In this document: positions 10,398-20,900 of the stretch, one piece after another
Numbering within the stretch: the stretch's first letter is position 1
How the letters are laid out: the number at the start of each line of letters is the position of its first letter
DNA from: Barthelona sp. PAP020
Lineage: Eukaryota; Metamonada: BaSk clade
Direction: 5' to 3'
Assembly: GCA_040182905.1 (NCBI GenBank)
Contig: JARQWU010000070.1
Span: 1-39,281 of the forward strand
Length of the DNA: 39,281 nt
Program-made: the position numbers and the translations under genes
Notes under the pieces: model-generated
What the model was told of the DNA's origin: nothing
Database searches by the model: none
The model's input: the letters and a program-made list of their open reading frames with translations, nothing else

Positions 10398-12700
10398 ATG
10401 CCTGAAAGCGTTAAAGTTGGAGTAAGATTACGACCATTAAATTCGATGGAACGTAAAAATAGAAATAAAGTGATAGTTAAAGTTGATTCAACTAGAAATT
10501 CGGTTCATGTTCAAAATCCTCAAGATTTAAGTCAAGAACCAAAAGTTTTTTCATATCATTGGGCGTTTGATATGGATTCCAGACAAACTGATGTTTATGA
10601 AAGCACAGCACATCCAATTGTTGAATCTGTTTTAGAAGGTTTTAATGGTACAATTTTTGCTTATGGACAAACTGGTACAGGTAAAGTATTTTATTTTTAA
10701 TTTAATTATTTCTAACCCTATAGACTTTCACAATGACTGGAGATCCAAAAGATCCAACATTGAGAGGTATTACCCCAAATGCATTTGAACATATTTTTTC
10801 CCACATAGCGTTACAATCTTCAGATAACAAAAAGTTCCTAGTCAGTGTTTCGTATTTAGAGATATATAATGAACAAGTCAACGACTTGTTAGATTCTAAG
10901 AATAAAAATTTAAAAGTTCGACAGAATGAGGACAAAATCTTTTATGTTGAAGGATTATCAAAAGAAGTGTGTAATTCTGTTGAGTCGATTTCAGAAGTGC
11001 TTGATAGAGGTAGTGAAAATCGAGCTGTAGGAAGTACAAATATGAATGAAAAGAGTTCTCGATCTCATTCCATTTTTATGATCACTGTTGAAACATGTGA
11101 GACTGATGATACAGGAATTGATCACATTAAAGTTGGAAAACTTAATTTGGTTGATCTTGCAGGTTCAGAAAGAATTAAAAAGACTGGAGCTGAGAATGAT
11201 CGCAGAAACGAGGGTATCAATATCAACTTGTCTTTGATGGTCTTGTCCAATGTTATTTCAGCTCTTATTTCTACGAAAAAGAATGTTGTGGTTCCCTATC
11301 GTGAATCTAAACTCACCCAATTGTTGCAAGATTCACTTGGAGGAAATTCAAAGACAGTTATGATAGCAACTATCGGTCCTGCTGATTATAATCATGAAGA
11401 AACCGCAACGACTTGTCGATATGCTAAACGTGCTTCCAATGTTAAAAACAAACCCAAAATCAATGAAGATCCAAAGGATGCTATGCTTCGTGATTTACAA
11501 GATGAAATTCGTCGATTAAAGGCAGCTTTAGGTGGTCAACCTCTTGAAGCAGGTCAGAATATTATGATTCCTGGAGCTCCAGGTGAAACTGTATACTTGC
11601 CTGGAGAAGTTCAAAAAATTGAGGTTGTTCGAACGGTTGAAGTTGGAATGAAGGAAGAAGAATATAATCGAAAGATCAAAGAGATCGAGGATAAGATTCG
11701 TTCTCAAACTGTTGAAGAACAACAGAAATTATTAGAAGAAAAGAAAAGACTTCAAGAAGAACAGCAAGCATTTGAAGAAGAATTAAAAGCAAAGGAAGAT
11801 GCTTTAGAAAAGGAAGCACAAGCGAAACGTTTGATGGCTTCAAAAATCAAACAAATGGAGGAACAGGTTCTTGTTGGTTCAGTTATTGCTGAAAAAGCGA
11901 AAGCACAAGAAATTGAGCTTTATAAAATGCGTTTGGAAAATGAAGAGAGAAAGCGTCAAGAAACTTTATTGGCACGACAATTAGCTGAACGTGAAGAACA
12001 ACAAATCTTAGTTGAGGAACAGTTCAAAGATATTCAAGAAGAATGTGAAAAGAAAACGCAAAAAATTCAAAAACTGTACAAACTTTACAAGGGTGCCAAA
12101 CAAGAGATTCGAGATATAAATGAAGAGTTTTCGAATGATCGAGCAGATCTTTTGGAAACTATTAGGGAGTTAACCAGTCAGTTACGTCTCAGAATGATGA
12201 TTATTGACCAATTTGTTCCAATGGAAATGGCCAGTGAGTTGGAGCGTAGAGCCGAATTACAGTCAACTGGTGATTGGGTAGTTCCTGGTTTAGATACCAT
12301 GAATAATCTGTTGAATGTTAAAAGACCGATTCCTTTGAATGGAAGAAGGTTAATTTCTAAGTTTACAATTGAACAATCGCGACAAACATACGCAGATGAT
12401 GTAGATTCTGCCACACGATTTTTGGATAACAATATTTTACATTTGGACTTGGATTTACCAACAGATGAGCATTTTGCCAACGACCGATATGATGATGAAT
12501 TGAGAGAAATTGATTGGAATCAACAAAATGATACTGATGATCGTTTTTTTGTCTATCAAGGACAAGAAGAAGAAGAAGAATTAAATAAAAGAAAAAATAA
12601 ATTGGATAAAACAGTTCTTTCACGTAGTAAGAGTAGAGATAAACAAGATAATATTCCAAAAGCAAGAGGTTTAGTCAAAGACAAAATTAGGTATAATTGA
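10398..12700 (+). CDS. kinesin-2 family motor (KIF3-like), one intron
   Basis: Kinesin-2 motors carry anterograde intraflagellar transport trains along axonemal microtubules. Two exons (10398-10685 and 10724-12700) give 754 residues. The motor domain fills about 1-335: the start VKVGVRLRPLN, the P-loop GQTGTGKTFTM (rebuilt exactly across the intron after the Lys codon), switch I NEKSSRSHSIF, and switch II VDLAGSER. The neck KNKPKINEDPKDAMLRD closely follows the kinesin-2 neck signature KNKPxxNEDPKDAxLR, which is why I prefer this family over kinesin-1 or -3. A coiled-coil stalk follows (about 360-600), then a globular or disordered basic tail. Both starts and stops are clean; the gene ends in TGA. 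With DRC1 further along, it shows the organism builds a flagellum. Confidence 0.95.
10686..10723 (+). other. 38-nt intron in kinesin-2
   Basis: It begins GTATTT and ends with TCTAACCCTATAG. It lies between codons (phase 0), right after the P-loop lysine. Removing it restores the invariant GKTFTM sequence, which fixes both splice sites precisely. Confidence 0.92.
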
Positions 12701-12873
12701 AATTTTTTGCACAGATATTTTTGTTCTGTAAATTTTTATTGTAAATTTTCAATGTATTTTTGTTATTTATATGTAAAAAATAAAATTATTAAGGTCATTG
12801 TTGATGGTTGATCTGGAATGAGACATGAAGCAAACATTTTTTCTTTTTCAAACATAACATTCGAATCTTTCAA

Positions 12874-13425
12874 ATGGGATTTTTAGATTATGTTGCTGAT
12901 CACAATTGGCCTTTAATGAAAGGTGATTCAACTGAAGATACTGAACATGTTCTATTTGTGTGTTTTTCTACCACGGGCGTTTTGTTTTCTTTGATTACAG
13001 TTTTACAATTTATTGGTTTGGTAGGTGCTGTTATTCTTAGAGATTTCGGGGGTACTGAATTGGATTTTATTGATAATGCTTTGACGGCCTTACAATTTAT
13101 TTTTTTGTCTTGGTTGTTGAAAAAACATTGGAAACTTGCTTTATCGTTTGTTAGTTCATGGACTTTGATTAGTAGTGTTATTAAATTATGCATTGATGTT
13201 TTTATCATGTTTTATGTTGAAGTTACACATGGTTCCAGAATTATTGTGTTTATTTGTCAATTTTTTATTATTTATCTTTGTTTAGCTGCTTTAAATTTAT
13301 CTAGAAATTCACAATATGACAATTGGTTGATGGCAGAAATTCCAGATACAGATAGTGAGAACGAACAATATAAAGTTGTTTCACAGACCATTGGTGATGT
13401 TCAATCTGAAGAAGAACTAGTGTAA
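12874..13425 (+). CDS. small four-helix membrane protein
   Basis: The 183-residue protein starts at an ATG at 12874. Four hydrophobic segments are visible near 25-55, 65-82, 86-115 and 121-142, followed by an acidic cytoplasmic-looking tail with DTDSENEQ and EEELV. There is no cleavable signal peptide. I do not recognise the family; tetraspan proteins of this size include many trafficking and ER proteins. It lies upstream of the GH31 gene on the same strand, with only about 70 bp between stop and start. Confidence 0.75.
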   Translation: MGFLDYVADHNWPLMKGDSTEDTEHVLFVCFSTTGVLFSLITVLQFIGLVGAVILRDFGGTELDFIDNALTALQFIFLSWLLKKHWKLALSFVSSWTLISSVIKLCIDVFIMFYVEVTHGSRIIVFICQFFIIYLCLAALNLSRNSQYDNWLMAEIPDTDSENEQYKVVSQTIGDVQSEEELV

Positions 13426-13494
13426 ATATGTATTAATTTGTTGAGGTTCTTTTTTGTATGTTTTATTGCATTTTTGTAATTCTTTTGTTTTTTG

Positions 13495-16047
13495 ATGATT
13501 AGATTTTTGAAGATCTGTTTGGTATTTTCACTTGTTGGATTGTGTTTTTGTCATTATAATTTAATTGACTATGAAGGCGAAGGTTGTTCGTTTTTTGGAT
13601 ACTTGGAATTGATAAACCCTGATGATACTGCGTTTGGAGAACCTTTGATTAATAATGTTTCCGTTAAAATCAACTGCTATGTAAATAATATGATATTTAT
13701 TGAAATTGGTTCTGAAAAAAATCGAAAAGCAAATTCAATGTTTGACTTCACGGAAAAGAAAGATTTGAAAGATGAATATATGTTTGAAATTAATCAATAT
13801 CCTTTTTTTTTGAAGATCATTCGCAAGTCAGATGAATTTGTAATTTTCAATTCATTTGAAAATGATTATTTGATATTAACTGAACATTATGTTTCTTTAC
13901 GTATAGATATGGGAAGTAATTCACATTATTTTGGGTTTGGAGAGCGTAATGGTGATTTCAAATTGAAGAATGATGAGAGTTATGCATTATTTGCAGAAAA
14001 CAACGCAGGTTGTCCAATAGGAATGCCCTGTTATGCTTCACATCCATTTGGTCTTCGTGCAACAATTGTAGATGACAACTCAATTAAATATTCTGGCATC
14101 TTTTGGCACAACACACATTTGTTAAGAGTTACTCCTCACGATGATAACATTCATTTTGATGCTACAGGAGGTGCTCTTAATTTTGCAATATATTGTGGTC
14201 AAACTCCCTTGGAGATTCTTAAGGATCAACGTATCAATTTGGGATTGCCAATTGAAGTTCCTGATTGGTCATTGGGTTGGCAACAATGCAGATGGGGTCT
14301 TCATGATTTGAATGAAGTTAAAGAGGTGGTTAAAAATTTCTCAAAATTTGATCTCCCATTGGAGATTATCTACATGGATATCGATTATATGGATGGTTAT
14401 CGGGATTTTACAAGCGATCCTGACCGTTTTCCTACTGTCGAAATCAAGGAGTTTTCAGATAGCTTGCATAATAATGGGCAACGTCTTGCCATGATTATTG
14501 ATCCAGGTATTAAATATGAATTGGGTTATGAACCTTATGAAAGACTTGTGAAAAGTGGAGCATTTATACGACATCCAAATGGATCTGCTGTCATTAATTA
14601 TGTTTGGCCAGGACTTTGTCTTTTCCCTGACTTTTCTGATGAACGTTCTCATAGTTGGTGGGCCAATGAATTAGAAATCTGGTGGAAAAAGACTGGTTTT
14701 GATTTGGTTTGGCTTGATATGAATGAACCCGCAGCATTTGCTAAACCCAAGTTCCAAACTACTCTTCACACAAAGAAACATTTTAAAAAGACAAATGGAA
14801 GACTCTTTTGGGGTGATTTTGATCCCAATAATCCTCGTTTTAATCCTTTAAAAGTTCCTTTGAACAAAAATTCTCTTGATGCTCGTTCCCAAACTTATTA
14901 TGGTAGTTTATATTCTGAGCATAATCTTTATGGTTATTGGGAAGGTATAGCAACTCGTAAAGCTCTTAATAAATTTAGGCCCAACGAAAAAGTGCCCATT
15001 GTCACACGATCTTCATTTCCTGGTTCTGGAAAATATGTTAGTTCATGGTTAGGAGACGATACATCAACATGGTCAGATCTTAAGCTATCAATCCCTAATC
15101 TTATGCAAATGAATTTGCAAGGGATAATATATTCTGGTTCTGACATGGGAGGTTACAAAAAAGGTAATTTGGCGGACAATTTCGAACTTTGTGCCAGATG
15201 GATACAAGCCTTTTCATTGGCCCCATTTGCACGTATGCATACTGCTCATGATAGGCCAGCACAATATCCTTGGACTTGGACCAAATTAATTCCCATTGCC
15301 AAAAAAGCAATGGACAATAGATATATTCACATGCCGTACTTGTATAAAACAATGCTTGTTTCTCAAAAACTTGGTATTCCATATTGGCAGCCTTTATGGA
15401 TGAGTTTTCCTCAAGATATGAATATGCTACTGTGTTCTGAAACTCAATTTCTTATTGGTTCAGACATTTTACATGTGCCGGTTATTACACCTGACACCAA
15501 TTATGTTATAGTGTATTTCCCAACAAGTGATACAGCCAATTGTGATGTTTGGTATCATTATGACCAACTTGACACTGATTTTTGGTATGTTCCTGGACAA
15601 CCAACTAAAATCACTACTTTCCTTGAAACTACCAATCTTTTTTATCGTGGTGGATCAATGATGTTAACTACCGTCGCACCTCAAAACACTGTTTATAAAG
15701 CCAGAAGAGCAGATATGGTATTGAATGTGTTTTTTGATCGTTGTGGAAATGCTGAAGGTATTTCTTTAATGGATGATGGATTGACGTATGATAGCAAACA
15801 ATATCAAGCGCAAATGGTTGCTTCGGCTGTGCAGAGAAAAGTGGCATTTGTTCCTCAGATCATGGATTGGAAGGAAGCAAACAATATCAAAATAACTAAA
15901 ATTCGAATTATTGGATTGAAAATGGACCATCTTATTTTTAAAAGCACTGGTAAAATTGTTCACTACAAAAGAATTGGAAACTCTGAATTTAATTTTGAAT
16001 TGGATGTTCAATTCACATTATTTGAAGAAATTCTCATTACTTGGTAG
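13495..16047 (+). CDS. secreted/lysosomal GH31 alpha-glucosidase
   Basis: This enzyme should hydrolyse alpha-1,4-glucosidic bonds of maltose, starch or glycogen fragments in lysosomes or outside the cell. The 850-residue protein starts at the ATG at 13495 and opens with a signal peptide (MIRFLKICLVFSLVGLCFC). GH31 landmarks are complete: a beta-sandwich with YFGFGERNG, the barrel sequence IYMDIDYMDGYRDFTSDPD, the nucleophile in WLDMNEP (D408), the acid/base Asp in WLGDDTSTW (D521), and GSDMGGY. The WLDMNEP form resembles acid alpha-glucosidase and maltase-glucoamylase rather than ER glucosidase II, which usually has WNDMNEP. There is no C-terminal membrane segment or KDEL-like signal. The gene ends in TAG. 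The product is intact and of usual family length for a single-domain enzyme. Confidence 0.93.
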   Translation: MIRFLKICLVFSLVGLCFCHYNLIDYEGEGCSFFGYLELINPDDTAFGEPLINNVSVKINCYVNNMIFIEIGSEKNRKANSMFDFTEKKDLKDEYMFEINQYPFFLKIIRKSDEFVIFNSFENDYLILTEHYVSLRIDMGSNSHYFGFGERNGDFKLKNDESYALFAENNAGCPIGMPCYASHPFGLRATIVDDNSIKYSGIFWHNTHLLRVTPHDDNIHFDATGGALNFAIYCGQTPLEILKDQRINLGLPIEVPDWSLGWQQCRWGLHDLNEVKEVVKNFSKFDLPLEIIYMDIDYMDGYRDFTSDPDRFPTVEIKEFSDSLHNNGQRLAMIIDPGIKYELGYEPYERLVKSGAFIRHPNGSAVINYVWPGLCLFPDFSDERSHSWWANELEIWWKKTGFDLVWLDMNEPAAFAKPKFQTTLHTKKHFKKTNGRLFWGDFDPNNPRFNPLKVPLNKNSLDARSQTYYGSLYSEHNLYGYWEGIATRKALNKFRPNEKVPIVTRSSFPGSGKYVSSWLGDDTSTWSDLKLSIPNLMQMNLQGIIYSGSDMGGYKKGNLADNFELCARWIQAFSLAPFARMHTAHDRPAQYPWTWTKLIPIAKKAMDNRYIHMPYLYKTMLVSQKLGIPYWQPLWMSFPQDMNMLLCSETQFLIGSDILHVPVITPDTNYVIVYFPTSDTANCDVWYHYDQLDTDFWYVPGQPTKITTFLETTNLFYRGGSMMLTTVAPQNTVYKARRADMVLNVFFDRCGNAEGISLMDDGLTYDSKQYQAQMVASAVQRKVAFVPQIMDWKEANNIKITKIRIIGLKMDHLIFKSTGKIVHYKRIGNSEFNFELDVQFTLFEEILITW

Positions 16048-16266
16048 ATTATCTGTGTTATTTGTGTTTTGCATTTCTGAAAATTTTTTTTTTTGTGTTT
16101 TGTGATTTATTTAACAAAGAGAAGGAAAAATTGTTTTATAAATATATAATTTTATTGGTATTTTATTTTTCAAATATTTAAAAATCAGAAAAGAAATTTT
16201 GGTTACTTTTTTTTCGGTATTAAATGGAATTTGTCAGTTGACATTTGTGTTAATTGAATTATTATA

Positions 16267-18495
16267 ATGTTTATATCGAATAAATGCAAATTTATGCAAT
16301 TATTAGTGATTTTATCATTCCTCTTTTTGAATTTTGACGTTGTATCTTCAGAAGATGTAAGAAAATATATTCCAATTAAAAATTTGAAAACTTCTACTGT
16401 GGAAATCAAAGATTGTACGCTGACTTTGACAACAATTTTTTGTTTGACAGCTGATTCAAGGGGTTTTTACATTGGAAAATATATTTTAGGCACATACTAT
16501 GACCAAATTTTTCAATATGAGAGTTTTATGTCTGAGACACCCGTCTTTTCTGAAGGTAAAGCAATAATGACTGGTACTGACTTGTATGTTGTTATAAAGT
16601 GGAAAAATTACGTTGAATGGTATTTAATTAGATACTCTGTTGTTGGTACTTGGGATTTTTTGGAATCTTATCAATCACTGTTGTTGGCATCAGTGGAAGA
16701 GTTTTGTTTCTTGGAGTTTTTTGCTGGTTCAATGCATGTAGTATTTCCTATTTTTGGAGCTTCAAATGTTTTTTTGCATTCGTTTGTCATAGGCTATTCG
16801 GAAAGTGGACTTTTTCTTGTTCCTTTACGTTCGACTCAATTGGGTGCAGATATAAGTGCTATAGGTGCTTGGTGTTATGGTAGTATGGGTTTTGGGAATG
16901 GTACTGTAGGTTTGTTGCTTGCGATTGGTTCAGATCCTTTTTTCACCTATATTTTTGATGTTACTGAAGCACCCATCATTCACAATGATCCAGAAAATAC
17001 TGATATTGATCCTGTATTGGCTCGGTTAGGTTGGGATGGTTTGCCGATGCGATGTAGTTTTGAATCATCCATTGGATATTGCCAAAATAATTCTCCATTC
17101 ACCATTTTATTTCATTCTAATGGTAATGTAGAGTATCTTGCGATTGATCATAAAGTATTCATTTTTGATGACCAATTCTTAGTTATCAACGGTAGCAATG
17201 ATAATCGTGTTGAGAACCTTTTTACCCAAGCCACCTTTAATGTGTTTCCTTATTCCACAGTGCTTATTTTATGGTCTCCTAATGTTTTTTCATTTGTGAA
17301 TCAAGAAAATTTAATATTGTATATTTATGAAGTTAAAACGATTGATATCAGTTCAACTTTAAAGCTTTCACAATCTGTTAGTCCACCTAATGGGGAATTA
17401 GAAACACACAACTTTTGGTTTGGTGTCAGTTATACCTTCACGGAAAGTATGATTGATTTTGGGTTTCCAAATTATTACAATTCTAGGACAACAATAAATA
17501 TTGAAGGATATGTTTTTAACAAACATTGTCTATTTACTAGGTATTTTGGGCATTTTATAGGAAATAATGTTCATTTGATCTTTGCACGGAAATTGGAAAA
17601 AAATTATTTGTTTAAAACACACAATTTTGGTTTTTTTCTTTTGCCATTTGAAAGACATATTGTTTATTATTTTGAAAACATGATTCTTCAACGGCAATAT
17701 TATATTTCTGATGAGATTATATATGATGAAGCCAGACCGCTTGATGTGGATGCAAGTTCACCACATTGCTTGTCTGGGATCTCTTCTATTTCACCAACAA
17801 CTGATGTTGTTCAAACTGCAAAAGGGTTTGTATATGAAGTTTTTAATGATGACATTCAATATCTTTGTTATATTTATCAGAAAGATGATAAAAAGTTTCA
17901 TGTTCAGGCATTTACTGGTGTTTTGGCAACAACAACTGTTTCATTTAGCACTAGTTTGACTTATAATAATAACCATATTGTTCAATACGTTAAGAAGAAT
18001 ACTGTTTTGGGAAATCATAATATTTTACCAGCAATTTCCGGGTTCATCATCAATTTGGAGACCAATAATAGGGAAACATTTGCTGTGGTTGAGCCAGAAT
18101 TTAACTGGGTTGATACCCATTATTATTTGGATACTGACAAATTTATGTACATTGAACAAGATTTGTTTGGATTTTTTTCTGTTTATCGCACAAAAAATAA
18201 TTATGTGTTTCGTGAGGAACATCCGCAAAAGATTCTTTCAAACAGCGTTGAATTAGTTTTGTGTAGTTCCAATTCTTATCTTGTTGTTGTTACAAATGAT
18301 GAAAAATGTGAAACGGGTTATACTTTTGTTGATGGCAGATGTGTTTTCAATGCTAACTGTTTAGATGGACATTTCTTTAATCCATTCAGCAAAGATTGTG
18401 AAGCTTGCGATGATGGCATGATATCTATTCCTTCCAAACAATATTGTGTTTCACCTTTACAAGCTTATGAAGATGGAGCAGGTTTATTTATGTAG
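16267..18495 (+). CDS. large secreted protein with C-terminal Cys-rich module
   Basis: The 742-residue protein starts at an ATG at 16267. A signal peptide (about 1-28, ending DVVSS) precedes a long beta-rich region with many aromatic residues that could fold as a propeller; I see no WD or kelch signature. From C681 to about residue 735 six cysteines appear in a GYTFVDGRC, DGHFFNPFSKDC, CDDGMISIPSKQYC pattern. This is like the ephrin-receptor/GCC2-type Cys-rich repeats common on protist surface proteins. There is no obvious C-terminal membrane helix, so it may be secreted or luminal. Family unknown. It follows the GH31 gene on the same strand with about 220 bp between. Confidence 0.75.
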   Translation: MFISNKCKFMQLLVILSFLFLNFDVVSSEDVRKYIPIKNLKTSTVEIKDCTLTLTTIFCLTADSRGFYIGKYILGTYYDQIFQYESFMSETPVFSEGKAIMTGTDLYVVIKWKNYVEWYLIRYSVVGTWDFLESYQSLLLASVEEFCFLEFFAGSMHVVFPIFGASNVFLHSFVIGYSESGLFLVPLRSTQLGADISAIGAWCYGSMGFGNGTVGLLLAIGSDPFFTYIFDVTEAPIIHNDPENTDIDPVLARLGWDGLPMRCSFESSIGYCQNNSPFTILFHSNGNVEYLAIDHKVFIFDDQFLVINGSNDNRVENLFTQATFNVFPYSTVLILWSPNVFSFVNQENLILYIYEVKTIDISSTLKLSQSVSPPNGELETHNFWFGVSYTFTESMIDFGFPNYYNSRTTINIEGYVFNKHCLFTRYFGHFIGNNVHLIFARKLEKNYLFKTHNFGFFLLPFERHIVYYFENMILQRQYYISDEIIYDEARPLDVDASSPHCLSGISSISPTTDVVQTAKGFVYEVFNDDIQYLCYIYQKDDKKFHVQAFTGVLATTTVSFSTSLTYNNNHIVQYVKKNTVLGNHNILPAISGFIINLETNNRETFAVVEPEFNWVDTHYYLDTDKFMYIEQDLFGFFSVYRTKNNYVFREEHPQKILSNSVELVLCSSNSYLVVVTNDEKCETGYTFVDGRCVFNANCLDGHFFNPFSKDCEACDDGMISIPSKQYCVSPLQAYEDGAGLFM

Positions 18496-18935
18496 AATCA
18501 TCAAATAATTATTTGATTTGCATTTGTTTAAATGTTCGAATTTTTTGTTTTTTCTCCAACTTTCAATGAGAGGCACTGTTTTTGATGTGCTATTATTAGT
18601 CAATCATGTATTTTAAAGGTGTTCATTTTTAATTTTTTCAGTGTCATTCTTTGTATGAAAATGATTGTTAAGAATGGTTTTGCTGAAAATTTTGCTGTTA
18701 GCACAATAAAATAATATCAATTAATTTATTATTCGTTTATACTTTACTTTTTTGTGCTTTTTTTTGGGTATAAGAAGCAAAAAAGAAAAAGAGAGAAAGA
18801 TGACAACATGAACAAAAAACTAACAAACACATTCAAAAGAGCAATGAAAACACCCACAAAAACACTCTTTGAGCGTTTTTATCTTCAATAGAGAGCTAAT
18901 ATGCGAAAGAAAAAGAAAAAAAACTTCTTTATCGT
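18496..18935. other. convergent 3' intergenic region
   Basis: This is the tail-to-tail space between the secreted protein and the EMC1-like gene. An AATAAA at 18705-18710 could be a polyadenylation signal for the plus-strand gene, though it lies some 210 nt past the stop. Purine-rich sequence follows. No gene or repeat is seen. Confidence 0.45.
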
Positions 18936-20738
18936 TTATTCCTCATATTTGATCTTATTAGTTTGAATCTTGAAGAATATTCCTATTCCCAAGAAACCAA
19001 TTATTATGGCAACCAATAAACTAACATTCTCTGAATTACCTTTGTCAAAATTGCCACTGGGAGAATCAATAAACTCAAGAGAATACACGTTTTCTAAACC
19101 AAACAAACGAATAATATTTTCACTTTCGAATTCACCAGGGGATAATTTTATCTTATTGAAAGAATTTGTCAACAAGGTTGTTTTGGGAATGGACAACCTG
19201 TTTTCATTGTTGAATGTCAGTTTTGAATTTTGGTTGTTGATTGGAACAACCTTTTTGAAAGGATTGAATCCAGATTTCTTTGGAATAATCAATGTATCTA
19301 ACCACGTTTGAGGATCAAAACGATGAATCAACGAATTCTTGGTCAATATATAAAGGTAGGGTAATTGAATGCCTTGATTAGAATAAGTAATAGCAAAATC
19401 TTTAATTCCACTGGATAAACGGTTGTTCTTAATTTCTAATTCTAAACGAACTCGTCTACTAACAAATTTACCTTGTTCAAAGGTAGGTTTAACGGTAAAC
19501 ATTGAAATAACACTCAAACAAGGTGTAGATCTGATTTGACATCCAATAATAATATGATTGTCAATTAATTTCACTAAAGAAGCTTTTGAATAGCCAACTA
19601 AAAGCTTAACTTTCAAAGTATATCCCTTTTTCCCATCTAATATTGTAACATTTAATCCCTGAGCATGATCAGACACAATAACAATAACATATGGATTGAC
19701 ATAAGTGAATAATATCTTATCATTAATTTTAACATGTCTTTTTGCAGAAATTGATTCTTGAATAAATGCAATTTGAGAAGGCTTACTCTTTAACGGTTTA
19801 GTCCAGTTAAACTTGTGAGAAACAATTGAATATTCACTCTCAGAATCCTCATTGTTTTTTACAACCTCAATAGATTCAACTGTTTCCAAAGTTTGATTGA
19901 ACCGTGTCATTATAACATGACCATTTATTTGAACATCATTTTCAGTAACATCCAGACACAAAAGTTCATTATTTCTGGTAACACATGATAAAGTGTGATT
20001 ATCAGATGAGCATCTGGCAATGGCATCTCTAGAAATGTAATTCTCACTGGCAATATCTTCATACACTTCAAAAATAAGTGATTGTAGTTCATGACTGTAT
20101 GAGACATAACGGGAAAATACATCGTTGCAAATAAAATTACCAAAAGCAATGCTAATGTTATTACAGTTGGCCTCTCCTTTCTTTTCAATCTTTTTTCCAT
20201 CATATTGAAGGGCAATGAACTTAGAACGAGAGCTAGCAATAAAAGTGAAATTATCTTGACAAACTACATCATTAATTTCAAAATCAATTGTGCTTTCATG
20301 CAATTTATCTCCATTTAAAGTATGAATATCAATGTTTTTTCCATTTGCATAAATGATTAATCTCTCACGCTTATTTTTGGTTACACACACTTTTCCCTTT
20401 CCTTCAAAAGTGGAACTGGTTAATTTACGTTTCATGATGGGGGAATATATTTGCAACAAAGTGTTATTTAAAGATTCAGAAATAAAAATTATGTCATTAT
20501 CAATCGAATAACCTTTCTGTATGTTAAAAGGTGTAGGAATCATAAAAGACGCTTCAATTCCAACTTCATCTGCAACAACAATTGATCTATTGTTGACCAA
20601 AAAAAAATATCTGTCATTTGAAAAAAAACCAATTCTATCAATGGAGGAATATTGAAATTGTTCCTTTAAATATTCTTTTGAAAACGTTAATTGAATCAAA
20701 CAAATAACAAAAATAAAATATTTCGTGAAAGAATGCAT
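18936..20738 (-). CDS. EMC1: EMC1-like ER membrane complex subunit
   Basis: EMC1 is the largest luminal subunit of the ER membrane protein complex, which inserts tail-anchored and multi-pass proteins. I choose the ATG at 20738 (600 residues) because it opens directly with a signal peptide (MHSFTKYFIFVICLIQLTFS); an in-frame ATG at 20801 would add 21 residues ahead of it. The body is beta-rich, like the EMC1 propeller. The last third follows the order of the EMC1 C-terminal DUF1620 region: an ILDGKKG turn, a segment ending LSVISMF, a LYILTKNSLIHRFDP segment, then RLFGLENVYSLEFIDSPSG. One membrane helix (SLLVAIIIGFLGIGIFF) and a short basic tail close the protein. At about 600 residues it is much shorter than animal EMC1 (near 990). 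The identification rests on this pattern and is not certain. Confidence 0.6.
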   Translation of the reverse strand: MHSFTKYFIFVICLIQLTFSKEYLKEQFQYSSIDRIGFFSNDRYFFLVNNRSIVVADEVGIEASFMIPTPFNIQKGYSIDNDIIFISESLNNTLLQIYSPIMKRKLTSSTFEGKGKVCVTKNKRERLIIYANGKNIDIHTLNGDKLHESTIDFEINDVVCQDNFTFIASSRSKFIALQYDGKKIEKKGEANCNNISIAFGNFICNDVFSRYVSYSHELQSLIFEVYEDIASENYISRDAIARCSSDNHTLSCVTRNNELLCLDVTENDVQINGHVIMTRFNQTLETVESIEVVKNNEDSESEYSIVSHKFNWTKPLKSKPSQIAFIQESISAKRHVKINDKILFTYVNPYVIVIVSDHAQGLNVTILDGKKGYTLKVKLLVGYSKASLVKLIDNHIIIGCQIRSTPCLSVISMFTVKPTFEQGKFVSRRVRLELEIKNNRLSSGIKDFAITYSNQGIQLPYLYILTKNSLIHRFDPQTWLDTLIIPKKSGFNPFKKVVPINNQNSKLTFNNENRLSIPKTTLLTNSFNKIKLSPGEFESENIIRLFGLENVYSLEFIDSPSGNFDKGNSENVSLLVAIIIGFLGIGIFFKIQTNKIKYEE

Positions 20739-20900
20739 TTCATAAAAATTTGATACAATTGAAAACAAAGAGGAAAAAAATTCCCTAAAATAAAATTTCA
20801 ACTTGAAAAAACCAAAAATTTATCACTTCATAACATAAATAATATAAATACAGCACTATTAATATTCCTTCAAAAAAAATTCAAAGTTATTTTTTTTCTA

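Noticed and set aside
13495-16047. ER glucosidase II alpha subunit
   Set aside because: The nucleophile motif is WLDMNEP and the protein resembles the acid glucosidase/maltase branch. There is no ER retention signal.
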